Shown piece by piece: positions 10,583-21,743 of a stretch of DNA of 64,000 bases (the first letter of the stretch is position 1; the number at the start of each line of letters is the position of its first letter). Source of the DNA: Cryptomeria japonica (lineage: Eukaryota > Streptophyta > Pinopsida > Cupressales > Cupressaceae); assembly GCF_030272615.1 (NCBI RefSeq), contig NC_081406.1, positions 236,201,922 to 236,265,921 of the forward strand, written 5' to 3'. The notes below the pieces were generated by a model. It made no database searches. It saw nothing but the letters and a program-made list of their open reading frames with translations, and was not told the DNA's origin. A program made the position numbers and the translations under genes.

Positions 10583-12187
10583 ATAATGCCTTGTCTCAAG
10601 TATCGATTGGTGTTATAGTAGAATAAGGGATTTCTGATTACATAGACTGCAAAATCAGAGACCTAGGGTCTCTTGTGATCCATTCCCAATTAAGCTTATT
10701 CTACGGAAAGAATAAGAAGATTAAACCGGAATTCAACATTCTGGAAATTAAGAAACTCCAAAATGCAGTTTACTTTCTTGAAGAATTTTTGGATGATCAC
10801 ATTCGCATTATCCTAAGCAAGGTACACGGTGACAAGATGTACCTAGAGCAGACGCATGATATCACACCGAAAGTGATTCATGTCGTCACCGATTTTTGCA
10901 ATACAGGGGAAGTGCCAACCCTAAGGAAGGTCAACAAGACTGAAATGTCCAAGCTCACCGATTCAGTGAGCGACTCACGTGGCATGACCGTCAACTCAAT
11001 TAAGGATGATCTGGTCAAGTATGCCTGCATGGTGATAGGCTACCAGATGTTCTTTGCCAACACAATTAATTCTATCTCTAATGCAGTGGTAAATGTCGCT
11101 TACAGGATGATCAAGGAGGATGCATCGTTTGATCTATGCACTTGTATGCAAAGACAACTTATGTTGAATCTTAAGTCAATCAAACAGGACAATGCACTGA
11201 GATTAAAGTTCGGACAACTACTGGTTGGGTTGTTCTTTTACTTCCAAGGCTACTTTCCAGGAGTAGGTGACATTCAGTTGTCTATCGACCAACCGGTAAC
11301 AAAACAAATCAAGGAGAGCCTACAAGTGGTTGGAATCGGCTATTCGGAAGTGCTGAACAAATACTTTGATGAGTTCAAACGCAAGATGAGTCAAAGGATA
11401 AGAATATCTAGTGATTTGGTCAAAAAGTATGAGGAAGACATCTGCTTCACCATCAAAGTGGATGAATGCATAATGGAGGCTATTGAGCCCAGATAGGAAG
11501 ATGTAGAGCTTATGGGGTATGAGGTAATGTATGATATGCTGGACGGGTATGCTTCTACCCTAATCACCTCACCCCTTGATCCTAAGGAAAAGAGAACCGA
11601 CACCTATTTGGAAAGGGTTGCACCGGTTGCAGAACCCTCTAAAAAGAAAGGAAAGGCAGTTCCTTCGGCATCAACACTGGTTACTGCAGCTAGTCCCAAA
11701 GTGACCAAGCGGTCACCAGTTACAAAGAAACTAGAAGTGGCACCTACAAAAGTATTTGAGAGGAAGCGGAAGACAAAAAGCAATACACCTGACTCAGAAG
11801 AAACTGTGTCAGAAGAACCACCTAAGAAGAAAACTAGGCAAACAAATAAAAAGACAAAGAATGAACCGACATCATCTGCACTGGTAAATATTGACATTTC
11901 TTCTTACAAACCTTTGACACATTGTCAAAGAAATATAAAGAATATTAGGAGAAAAGTGTTGAATGATTTGATTGATTGTTTTGATGATTTCAATGATAAT
12001 GAAAAGGAAACAATTGAATAGGAAATCATTAGGTATTTATGTGTTAATGACCGGATTCTTTGTATAATTCTTTAGACAATAAATGTTGCATTTCCATAGA
12101 AAAGGAACACGAAATAAGGGAGAAAATATTTGCTCAACATTTTCCTGATGTATCAAATTCAGAATTTTTTGAAGTTATGAATAAATA
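10583..12187 (+). pseudogene. ORF2 of element A, 5' part (interrupted by element B)
   Basis: Collinear with ORF2 of element B from about 15110 onward. The longest uninterrupted stretch is 10675-11496 (273 codons). It then has an in-frame TAG where B has CAG, continues open to 12021, and is further damaged by a short deletion near 12055. The protein part resembles no family I can name. It is rich in charged and hydrophobic helices (for example QLLVGLFFYFQGYFPGVGDI), followed by a Lys/Ser/Thr/Pro-rich basic segment. No D-S-G protease, D-D-E integrase or YVDD motif is present. The frame is cut at 12187 by the insertion of element B and resumes at 19856. Confidence 0.7.
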
Positions 12188-13307
12188 TGTTGGCATTTTT
12201 TATGTTTATGTTGTGATTGTCATTGATGAACACACACTTGCATTGAGATCTCCTTTATATGTATGAGTCAGAGCACAACCGGTATTTGTTCCAATCGGTA
12301 TGTTGTATTATAGTTTTTAGACTATTGGTGTTTTGCATAATGTGTTTCCCAGTCTGAAGTGGCATGTTGACCTCAAGCGGTACCAGGGATTAAAGTGGCA
12401 TAACACATTTCTACCAGTCTTCATTTTTGTCAAACTGACAACTGGCATTTTGTATGAACTGGTAATACTCTATGATGAGTTACCAACCGACATTTTGCGA
12501 TGAGTTACCATCCACCGCTTGTTTGATGGTGCCGACTCTTTAAGGGTGCTTTTTGTGTCGTGTTACCAAGTATTTCTAGGTTCATTGAACCTAGGAAATT
12601 GTAATGTAATCCTATTGGATGAACATGAAATCAGATTCCTTTATAAGGACATCATGTCTAGGGTTTTAGGTTGTTGATGTTGTTGTTGTTGTGATAGATG
12701 ATATTTCGGCTAGGGTTTAAGGTGGTTGAGGAGTTGGAGAGAATATGAATGTGTAGAAGACTGAAGTAATGCTAAAGTGCATTAAGAATGAGCTATCAAG
12801 GATCTAACTTAGCAGTCTGTGCTATTAGCTAGATCAAACACTTGTTGATTACTCACATCTTTGACAAGTCTGTAGCCCTTAACCGGGTAGGCCCAAAATC
12901 CTTTTGTAAATCCTCTAACAAGGTGATTCACATTTGTGGATCTAAAATCCTCTAGCAAGGTAGTCTTTAATCAAACTTATCTCTTGACAGAGATTGAGAT
13001 TCCTAACACGATCTGTTCTGGTAAAGAACATTGTAAGACCTTAACCAGTCTAGTTCCTATTATGCAGATAGTTACTTGTGAGTTTCATCTCACCATTGTT
13101 TTTTCCATTTGGGTTTCCACGTCAAAATCTCAGGTGTTATGGTGTTTGTGCTTTTGTGGGTGAATGCATTATTTTCTATTTTGTTTGCATGTGTGCTAAC
13201 TAGTTTGTCTGCTAAACTGTTTTACCAGTTTATTGTCAGTCTTGTAAAGTGTTTAAGTGCAAAGATTTTTGGCATACTAATTCACCCCCCACTCTTAGTA
13301 TTCATCA
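12188..13307 (+). repeat. 5' LTR of element B
   Basis: 1120 bp, TGTTGGC to TTCATCA. It pairs with 18750-19850: both share CATTGATGTTGTATTATAG-type details and a TTGTTGATGTTGTTGTTGTT microsatellite absent from the LTRs of A. TATA box at 12638-12648. Confidence 0.92.
12638..12648 (+). promoter_or_regulatory. TATA box of LTR (element B)
   Basis: CCTTTATAAGG, in the same setting (ATTGG upstream, CATCATGTCTAGGGTTT downstream) as in the other LTRs of this family. Confidence 0.65.
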
Positions 13308-13309
13308 AT

Positions 13310-13321
13310 TGGTATCAGAGC
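13310..13321 (+). other. Primer-binding site, initiator tRNA-Met type (B)
   Basis: TGGTATCAGAGC two bases after the LTR end, identical to that of element A. Confidence 0.95.
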
Positions 13322-13357
13322 CTACCTTTCTATAAGTTTAACCACTTGGAAAGAGAT

Positions 13358-14635
13358 ATGGGGGAATACACTTTGAGGGAACTTACCCACTGACTCACTC
13401 AGTCCGAGCAAGCCTATAATGATCTTATGGTCAAATACAAGTCATCTCAAGCAAAAAGAAGAGAACATGCAGAAAAGTTGATGGAGCTATCTGAAAATAG
13501 TTCTTCAGATGAAGCAGACATGGAAGCCCTAATTGCAGAATTAAATAAGTTGAATGAATCAAACTCCAACCTAAGAAAGGAATTGGAAGGATTGACTATC
13601 CGGATGTGTTAAGAGCTTGAGAACCGGAGGAAAGCTGAAGATCTAGTGAAAGAAAGAGATCATGAGATCTCCAAGCTGAAACAAGAGATCAATGCCCTAA
13701 ATGCTCAACTCCATGCAAGAAAAGTGGAAAAGGAAGACATGAAAGGAGAACTAAACACTGCCATCTCTGAGAATGAAAACCTGTTGGAAACAAATGCTGC
13801 TATTTCCAAAGAACTCTCTGAGTCAAAGGAAATACTTGCCAATTTCAACAAGAGCACTATCAAGCTAGAGCAAAAGCTTGAATCTGCCAAACCGGTCAAG
13901 AATACCAATGGACTTGGTTATTCCGGTCATGAGGAAGGTGAGACCTCTGGTACAAATGCTAGAACATCAAAGAAACAACCGGAATCAAAGGATAAAGGTA
14001 AGCAAAAATTTAAACCTATTTGCTTCAATTGTCTTAAAGAAGGACATACTGCAAATGTGTGTAGGAGTAAGGCTTACAACTATTTTCCTTATTTCCTAAA
14101 TGATAAGTCTAGATCCTATAGATTTGATGGTAACTATTATGCATGCAACAAGTATGGGCATAGTGCATCTGAATGCAGGTCTGTTATGAATAACACTGGA
14201 AGATATCCTTAGAGGACCCAAGGAGTTGGTCCTAAACCTTTTGTGAACCGGAATAACAACTGGTTTAATGCCTTCAATTATCAGCAAAGAAGCGGTGGCT
14301 ATCAAGTGGCAACTAGATGGAGAGCAAATTGTATGGTCTATCATGGTCATGGTCACACTACTACAACGCACAGAAGGAAGAATGGAAACATGAACAATGG
14401 ACCTTGGAGAGCACCTGGATTGGTCTGCTATCACTGCAACAAACCGGGTCACATTACCAGATTCTGTAGATCAAGAAAGGAAATATTTGATGATATACTG
14501 GTTACTCCAAAAGGAAACATTGATGTTGACACTGTTCAAGCAGACATGAACAAAACCTGGAAGAAGAAACTAGTGGTGTTACAAGAGGAACCGATTTTTG
14601 CACCTAATGTGGAAATCACGGAACCAACAAACTAA
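13358..14635 (+). pseudogene. ORF1 of element B: coiled-coil, zinc-knuckle Gag-like protein, with stops
   Basis: Collinear with ORF1 of element A, starting at the same ATG. It carries in-frame stops at 13391 (TGA, CGG in A) and near 13610 (TAA, CAA in A). A third stop, TAG at 14210-14212, coincides with the TAA that ends ORF1 in A. Coiled coil up to about residue 210. First knuckle CFNCLKEGHTANVC is intact and better preserved than in A. The second has lost its first Cys (YYACNKYGH), the third is degraded (VYHGHGHTTTTH), and the fourth is intact (CYHCNKPGHITRFC). The two non-shared stops fit C-to-T and G-to-A decay. As it stands it cannot make the whole protein without suppression. Confidence 0.75.
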
Positions 14636-15085
14636 GCTTCAGAAAAGCTTAGGGGGAGCAAACGGAAAAATGTTTTGAACCCCTAGTTTACACCGGTAAA
14701 AGTCCTTAACCGGTATGTTATACCTATTGTTTGGTAGAAGACCAGAAATGGTAAAAAAGCAAATTAGTATTTGCCCCTTAATGAAGGAGAATTAATGACG
14801 ATAGGTGAGGAATATGTTTAAAAGCATTTTTCAGATCATTTCTCACTATCAGTTTTCGAGCGAAGAAAAGTTTTTCAAAGAGCAAAGCGACGAAAAGGCG
14901 ATTTGAGTTGAGATTTTGAGAAATTGAGAAATTGCGAAGGAGATTCAAATTCAAACTGCAAATGGTCAAGTGGAGAACACAAAGCGGTGATTCAGCAACC
15001 GACGGAGTGTGAATTGAAGGAGAATAGGCAAGCCCTAAATTCAAGTGTTTCAAAAGGTATTTCTCGAGTTCTTAAAATTTCTATC
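14636..15085 (+). other. ORF1-ORF2 spacer of element B with internal polypurine motif
   Basis: Non-coding spacer with TTAGGGGGAG at 14649-14658, equivalent to 10080-10089 in A. It ends at the ATG of ORF2. Confidence 0.55.
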
Positions 15086-18000
15086 ATGGCTTCCACATCT
15101 CATACCAGTTCTAGTGCATCTGTCAAGTCTGCAAGTTTTATTCAACGAAAGTCCAAGTATAATGCCCTATCACAAGTTCCAGCTGGTGTGATAGTAGAAG
15201 AGGGAATTTCTGACTACATAGATTGCAAGATTGAAGACCTAGGGTCTCTAGCTATCCACTCCCAGTTAGGTTTATTTTGTGGCAAGGATAAGAAGATCAA
15301 ACCAGAGTTTAATATTTTGGAGAAGAAGAAGCTCCACAATGTTGTTTACTTCCTAGAGGATTTCACAGAGGATCATATAAGGATCATTCTAAGCAGAGTC
15401 CATGGTGATAAGATGTACCTGGAGAGAACACATGATATCACACCACTAGAAATTCATGCAGTCACCAGATTCTACAAAACAGGGGAAGTGTCAGCCCTAA
15501 GGACAGTAAGCAAAACTGAAATGTCCAAGCTCACCGGTTCAGTGAGCGACTCACGAGGCATGATAGTCAATTCTATCAAGGATGATCTGGTGAAGTATGC
15601 ATGTATGGTGATTGGATACTAGACATTATCAGCCAGTAGAATTAACTCTGTGTTTGTTGTAGCTATAAATGCCACTTACTAGATGATAAAGGACGATGCA
15701 TCATTTAATTTGTGCACCGGTATGCAGAGACAACTCCTGTTGGATCTGAAGTCAATCAAACATGATCATGCACTAAGTTTCAAGTTTGGACAACTACTGG
15801 TTGGATTGTTCTTCTATTTCCAAGGCTACTTTCCAAGAGTAGGAAATGTCCAGTGGTCTGCTGACCAACCGGTGACCAAGCAAATCAACGAAAGCATTGA
15901 AGCAATTGGAACCAGTTACCCTGATATTCTGAACAAGTATTTTGATGAGTTCAGACGGAAAATGAGAAAAAGAATGAGGATATCAAGTGATATCGTCAAG
16001 AAATATGAAGACGATATTTGTTTCACCATCCAAGTAGATAAATGCATAATGGAGGCTATTGAGCCCAAACAGGAAGAAGTGGAGACAATGGGCTATGAGG
16101 TAATGTACGATATGCTGGAAGGGTATGCCTCTACCCTTATTGCCTCACCTCTTGATCCTAAGGCAAAGAGGATCGGAACCTATCTGGAAAGGGTTACACT
16201 GGTCAAGGAACCCTCTGCAAAGAAAGGAAAAGAACTGGTAGTGAAGAAGGCAAAGGCAGTGCCTGTAGCATCAGCACTGGTTACTACTGCAACTCCAAAA
16301 GTGACCAAGCGGTCACCACCCAAGAAGAAACTAGAAGCTACACCAACTAAAGTGTTCCAGAGAAAGAGGAAGACAAGGAATACCTCTCCAGACTCAGAAG
16401 AAACTGTGTTTGAGGAAAAGCCAAAGAAAACACGTCAAGGAAAGAGAAAGACAAAGAATGAACCAACATCATCTACACCGGTAAATATAGATATCTCTTC
16501 CTATAAACCTTTGACACATTGTCAAAGAACAATAAAGAATATTAGGAGAAAAGTGTTACATGACTTAATTGAGTGTTTTTATAACTTTAATGATGATGAA
16601 AGGGAAGTAGTTGAAAAGGAAATAATTTTGTATTTATGTGTTAATGACCGGTCGCCCTTAGAGATTAAACCTCAGACACCGGATTCTTTATATATGTCAT
16701 TAGATAATAGATGGCGCATTGCCATAGAGAAAGAATAGGAAATTAGGGAGAAAGTTTTTGCACAGTACTTTCCCGACCTGTCATTCTGAATTATTTGATG
16801 TTGTTCACCAAAATAAAGGACTCTTCTTCACTAGAAGAAGAAGACACTAGCTGTTAGAAGGTAGAGTTGATGATGTCAATAAAGACACTCATCTATATAT
16901 GAGAACCGTTGTTCAATCTCACAAAGCGTGTCTAGCCAACCAGCAAGCTGAAAAATAACCGGTTATATCCAAACCAGATGAAGTATATGATGATGAAGGA
17001 AATCCGGTTGTTGAACCGATCAACACCATTGATGTTGATGCTTTGGATGTAGAGGATTTTACTCATGAAACACCATCTGAGGCAATAGGATAGGAGCAAC
17101 AGGCAAAACAGGTTGATAAGCAAGCCGAGGACAGACAAGAAGCAGGAAAGGAACAGGCCGAGCAGAAGAAAAAGGATGAAGAGGAGAAGAAGAAGAAGAA
17201 AGATGAAGAGGAGAAGAAGAAAAGGGATGAAGAGGAGAAGAAGAAGAAAGATGAAGAGGAGAAGAAGAAGAAGAAAGATGATGAGGAGTAGAAGAAAAAG
17301 GATGAAGAAGAGAAAAATAAGCAAGAAGATGAAAATAAAAAGAAGAGGAAGATAAGGAACAGGAGAAAAAGAACGAAGCAGAGAGGAAGAAGAAGGAAGA
17401 GGAAGATAAGGAACAAGTGAAGAAGAAGGAAGCAGAGAGGAAGAAGAAGGAAGAAGAAGATAAGGAACAGGAGAAGAAGAAGGAAGTAGAAAAGAAAAAG
17501 GTTGAGGAGGACAAGGAAGTGGAGAAGAGGAGAGAAGCGAAGAAGAAGAAAGTGGAAGAGGACAAGGAAGGAGAAGCGGAGAAGAGCACCCAGATGGAGA
17601 CTCCGAAGACAACCAGGAGTCAAGCCAAACTGGCTGACCTCACCAGTCCTATCGATCTCCAGTCTGCAAGTGAAATGGAGATAATGCAGAGCATCATGGT
17701 TGCTCAAGAGCACCTTGAAATAATTTGAAGGAAGAAGGAGAAGGATGTAATTCAAGCATCTGTGGACACTCTTACCGGTTTGATACCCAGTACAAATCTT
17801 CCCAACACTGATTCATCACTAGCTAAACTTAAGCTCCTATGCACAATAGTGGATGATCAAGTGAAGAGCCTAAAAGAGGCAGCAGAGGCAAATGTCAAGA
17901 AGGAGCATCAAAAAGCTCTTAATATAGCTCTGGTGAAGAAGTTGAATGAGCTTCGGTCTGAACTGAAGAAAGAACAAAAGGATATAAGGGACGCTCTAGA

Positions 18001-18461
18001 TGAGGGGAATCTGCTACTCAGCAAGGTTTGCCAACCCCATTTGTTCTATGATTCTATGCTAGCTTAGAAGCAAAAGCTTCTAATGGACTTGCAGTCCTAC
18101 ATGAGCACATTCAAGCCACCTTATGATTCCTTTACAACTTATGGGCAAACTGTTCACCGGTTTCACATCCAGTCAACAAAAATGGAGCAAGAGATCAGCA
18201 CATAGTCTAGAGATTTGCAAGAGCTACAACTGGTTCTACTCCCATGATTGCAAATTCTTTAGAAGTGCTATCTGAACCTAAATGCCTTAACAGTGACACA
18301 GGAGATGAGCACAATCAATGCTATGGAAGAATAGGTCTCCCAGATGCAGACAGAGAAAGAAGTAACCACCTCCCTACTTGAGTCCTGGTCTTTGTCGATG
18401 AAACAATTCTTGTAGGACTTTAAATCTATTTTTGACAAGTACTATTCCTTATTGTCATAAA
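15086..18461 (+). pseudogene. ORF2 of element B: unrecognised long protein with Lys/Glu-rich tract, with stops
   Basis: Starts at ATG 15086 (MASTSHTSSSA...). It reads 178 codons to a TAG where A has CAG. It resumes after a second stop near 15680 for about 350 codons (15683-16738), then reads in pieces to about 18461. Order of regions: a helical N-terminal domain; a basic K/S/T/P-rich linker; a low-complexity Lys/Glu tract (about 17113-17600); a conserved LTSPIDLQS segment; then a helical C-terminal region with LPNTDSSLAKLKLLCTIVDD. The family is unknown to me. There is no protease, integrase, reverse transcriptase or RNase H motif. Conservation with A on both sides of the low-complexity tract indicates a real former coding region. 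Function unknown: a structural or accessory protein, or a captured host gene. Confidence 0.65.
17113..17600 (+). repeat. Purine-only low-complexity tract (Lys/Glu coding)
   Basis: Nearly all A and G, built of GAGAAGAAGAAG-like units, encoding K/E runs in ORF2. The reading frame shifts among the plus frames within it, a sign of slippage. The matching tract in element A is at 20165-20600 and differs in length and phase, so it is expansion-prone. Confidence 0.8.
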
Positions 18462-18650
18462 CTTTTATTATTTTGAAAACAGGGATGTTAAGCTATAATT
18501 TGCCATTGTTGGCAAAAGCGGAGAAGAATTCTATTTGAGAGAAGTATTTGGTAATCAAAATTTTGATATGTGCTCTGAATATCTCAATGTTTATGTTCTT
18601 TATGCAAAATTGTTATACATTGTATTGACAAGGGATAATGTATATGCTTA

Positions 18651-18749
18651 GGGGGAGCAATTTTTCTAATGGCATGATTTTGTTGTAAAACACTTAGATG
18701 TCAAAATTTTATTTTCCTAAGTGTTGCCATCAATGCCAAAGGGGGAGAT
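18651..18749 (+). other. Polypurine tract region of element B
   Basis: Two purine runs: an outlying TTAGGGGGAG (18648-18657) and the terminal AAAGGGGGAGAT (18738-18749) directly before the 3' LTR. The terminal run is the expected primer for plus-strand DNA synthesis. Confidence 0.8.
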
Positions 18750-19850
18750 TATTGGCATTTTTTATGTTTATGTTGTGATTGTCATTGATGGAAACACACT
18801 TGCATTGAGATCCCCTTTATATGTATGAGTTAGAGCACAACCGGTATTTATTTCAACCGATATGTTGTATTATAGTCTTTAGACTATTAGTGTTTTGCAG
18901 AATGGGTTTCCCAGTCTGAAGCGGCATGTTGACCTCAAGCGGTATGAGGGATTAAAGCGACATAACACATTTCTACTAGTCTTCATTTTTGTCAAACCAG
19001 CAACCGACATTTTGTATGAACTGGTAATACTCTTTGATGAGTTACCAACCGGCATTTTGTGATGAGTTACCATCCATCGATTGTTTGACGATGCTAGCAC
19101 TTTAACTATGCTTTTTGTGTCATATTACCAAGTATGTCTAGGTTCATTGAACCTAGGAAACTGTAATGTAATCCTATTGGACCGACATGAAATTAGATTC
19201 CTTTATAAGGACATCATGTTTAGGGTTTTAGGTTGTTGATGTTGTTGTTGTTGCGATAGGTGATATTTCGGCTAAGGTTTAAGGTGGTTGAGGAGTTGGA
19301 GAGAATATGAATGTGTAGAAGACTAAAGTAATGCTAAAGTGCATTAAGAATGAGCTATCAAGGATCTAACTTAGCAGTCTGTGCTATTAGCTAGATCAAA
19401 CACTTGTTGATTACTCACATATTTGACAAGTCTGTAGCCCTTAACTGGGTAGGCCCAAAAGCCTTTTGTAAATCCTCTAACAAGGTGGTTCACATCTATG
19501 GATCTAAAATCCTCTAGCAAGGTAGTCTTTAATTGTACTAAGACTCCTAACAGGATCTGTTCTGGTAAAGAACATTGTAAGACCTTAACTAGTCTGGTTC
19601 CTATTCTGCAAATAGTTACTTGTGAGTTCCATCTCACCGTGGTTTTTCCCATTTGGGTTTCCATGTCAAAGTCTCATGTGTTATGGTGTTTGTTCTTTTG
19701 TGGGTGAATGCATTATTTGCTATTTGGTTTGCATGTGTGCTAACTGATTTGTCTGCTAAACTATTTTACCATTTTATTGTTAGTCTTGTAAAGTGTTTAA
19801 GTGCAAAGATTTTTGGCATACTAATTCACCCCCACTCTTAGTATTCATCA
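18750..19850 (+). repeat. 3' LTR of element B
   Basis: 1101 bp, starting TATTGG (the expected TG has become TA) and ending TTCATCA, followed by the AAATA target-site copy. TATA box at 19200-19210. Confidence 0.92.
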
Positions 19851-19855
19851 AAATA

Positions 19856-21483
19856 CAAAGGCCTCTTCGTCATGAGAAGAAGAAGACTCTTGTTACTGGA
19901 AGGAAAGGGTCAAGAAGTAATCAAGGATACACATACTCATGCTCAAGAAGCCCTTAAGATGCATCAAGTGGCTAAAGCCAACAGAAAAGTTGAGCGAGAA
20001 CAGGAAACTGGCAAATCAGATGAGGTGTATGACAGTGAAGAAGAACCGATCACAGAATAAATGGACCCCATTGATGTAGACAACTTAGATGGTGAAAATG
20101 TTACTCAGGATGCACCATTAGAAGCAACAGGATAGGAGAAGCAGGCAGAACAAGTAGAAAAGTAAAAGGAAGCAGAGGACAAAAAGGAAGAAGCAAAGAA
20201 GCAAGTGGAGGAGAAGAAAAAGGAAGAATATGAGGAGAAAAGGAACAAGGAGAAAAAGAGAAAAGAAGATGAGGAGAAAAGGAAAGAGGAGGAAAAGAGA
20301 AAAGAGGATGAGAAGAAAAAGAAAGAGGAGAAGATAAAAGAGGATGAGAAGAAAAAGAAAGAGGAGGAAAAGAGAAAAGAGGAAGAAGAGAAAAAGAAAC
20401 AAGAAGCTGCGAAGAAGAAGAAAGAAGAAGAGGATAAATAATAGGAGAAGAGAAAGGAAGCGGAGAAGAAGAAAGCAGAGGAGAAGAGAAAGAGGAGAAG
20501 AGAAAGGAAGTGGAGAAGAAGAAAGGTAAGGAGGATAAGGAAGAGGAGAAGAGAAAGGAAGTGGAGAAGAAGAAAGCAAAGGAGGAAAAGGAAGAAGAAG
20601 CGGCAAAAAACACTTAGATGGAGACTCCAAAGGCAACTGGTAGTCAAGCCAAACTGGCTAACCTCACTAGTCCTATTGACCTCCAGTCTGTAAATGAAAT
20701 GGAGTTGCTATAGATCATTAAGGTTGCTCAAGAACACCTTCAAGTGATAAGGAGGAAGAAGCAACAAGATGTGATCCAAGCTGTGGTGGACACTCTTACC
20801 AGTTTGTTACCTGGCACAAACCTCCCCAATACTGATTCATCACTGGCACAATTGAAGCTCCTATGCACCGTAGTGGATGATCAGGTGTAGAGCCTAGAAG
20901 AGGTAGCAGAGGCAAATGCCAAGAAAGAGCATCAAAAGGCTCTCAACATTGCCCTGGTGAAGAAGCTAAATGAGCTTTGGTCCGATCTGCAAAAAGCTCA
21001 AAAAGACATAAGGAATGCTCTGGATGAGGGGAATCTACTACTGAGTAAGATTTTTCAACCCCATCTCTTCTATGATGATGTGCTTGTACAGAAACAAAAG
21101 CTACAATCAGACTTGCAGTTATACATGAGCACCTTCAAGCTGCCATATGACTCTTTTACAGCTTATGGGCAAACCGTTCACTGGTTTCATATCCAGTCTG
21201 CCAAAATAGAGTTGGAAATCAGCAACTGGACTTGAGATTTGCAGGAACTACAACTGCTTCTACTCCCATGCCTGCAAATACTTCAGAAATGTTATCTCAA
21301 TCTGGATGCCTTAACACTGACTCAAGAGATGAGCACAATAGACACCATGGAAGAATAGGTCTCCTAGATGCAGATAGAGAAAGAAGTGGCTACCTCCCTA
21401 CTTGAGTCCTAGTCCTTATCTATGAAACATTTTTTGCAAGACTTTAAATCAGTTTTTGACAAGTTTTATTCTTTATTGTCATA
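19856..21483 (+). pseudogene. ORF2 of element A, 3' part
   Basis: Continuation of element A ORF2 after the nested element. It aligns with 16820-18461 of element B. It contains the purine-rich Lys/Glu tract (20165-20600), a stop-free piece at 20957-21235 (KKLNELWSDLQKAQKDIRNA...) and several in-frame stops, mostly where B reads Gln or Trp or shares the stop. The segment LTSPIDLQS is conserved with B. No known domain. Confidence 0.65.
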
Positions 21484-21647
21484 AACTCTTATTCTTTTAA
21501 TACTGAAATAGGGGTTGGTCTACAATATTATTTTTGTCATTGTTGGCAAAGGGGGAGACATATAAATTTTGAATGTTTTGATGTATACTTTCATGTTAAG
21601 AAGTAGTATACATTGTATTTTCTACAAAAGGGATAGTGTATATGCTT

Positions 21648-21743
21648 AGGGGGAGTAATTTTGATTATGGCATATTTTTTGTTGTAAAACACTTAGATGT
21701 CAAAATTTTCCTAAGTGTTTCCATCAATGCCAAAGGGGGAGAT
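21648..21743 (+). other. Polypurine tract region of element A
   Basis: Outlying TTAGGGGGAG (21646-21655) and terminal AAAGGGGGAGAT (21732-21743) immediately before the 3' LTR. Same arrangement as in element B. Confidence 0.8.

Larger units (their letters stand above)
12188..19850 (+). mobile_element. Non-autonomous LTR retrotransposon B (nested in A)
   Basis: A complete element of 7663 bp with LTRs 12188-13307 and 18750-19850, a primer-binding site and a polypurine tract. It is flanked by an exact 5-bp duplication AAATA (12183-12187 and 19851-19855). Removing it rejoins ORF2 of element A at a point that matches B's own ORF2 near 16815. It is therefore a same-family insertion into its relative. 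It has the same gene order as A (ORF1 with zinc knuckles, ORF2) and likewise no pol domain in its 5.4-kb interior. Confidence 0.93.

Noticed and set aside
17063-17755. Long minus-strand frames rich in Ser, Phe and Leu (also 20101-20647)
   Set aside because: They are the reverse reading of the purine-only Lys/Glu tract of ORF2 and have no independent support.
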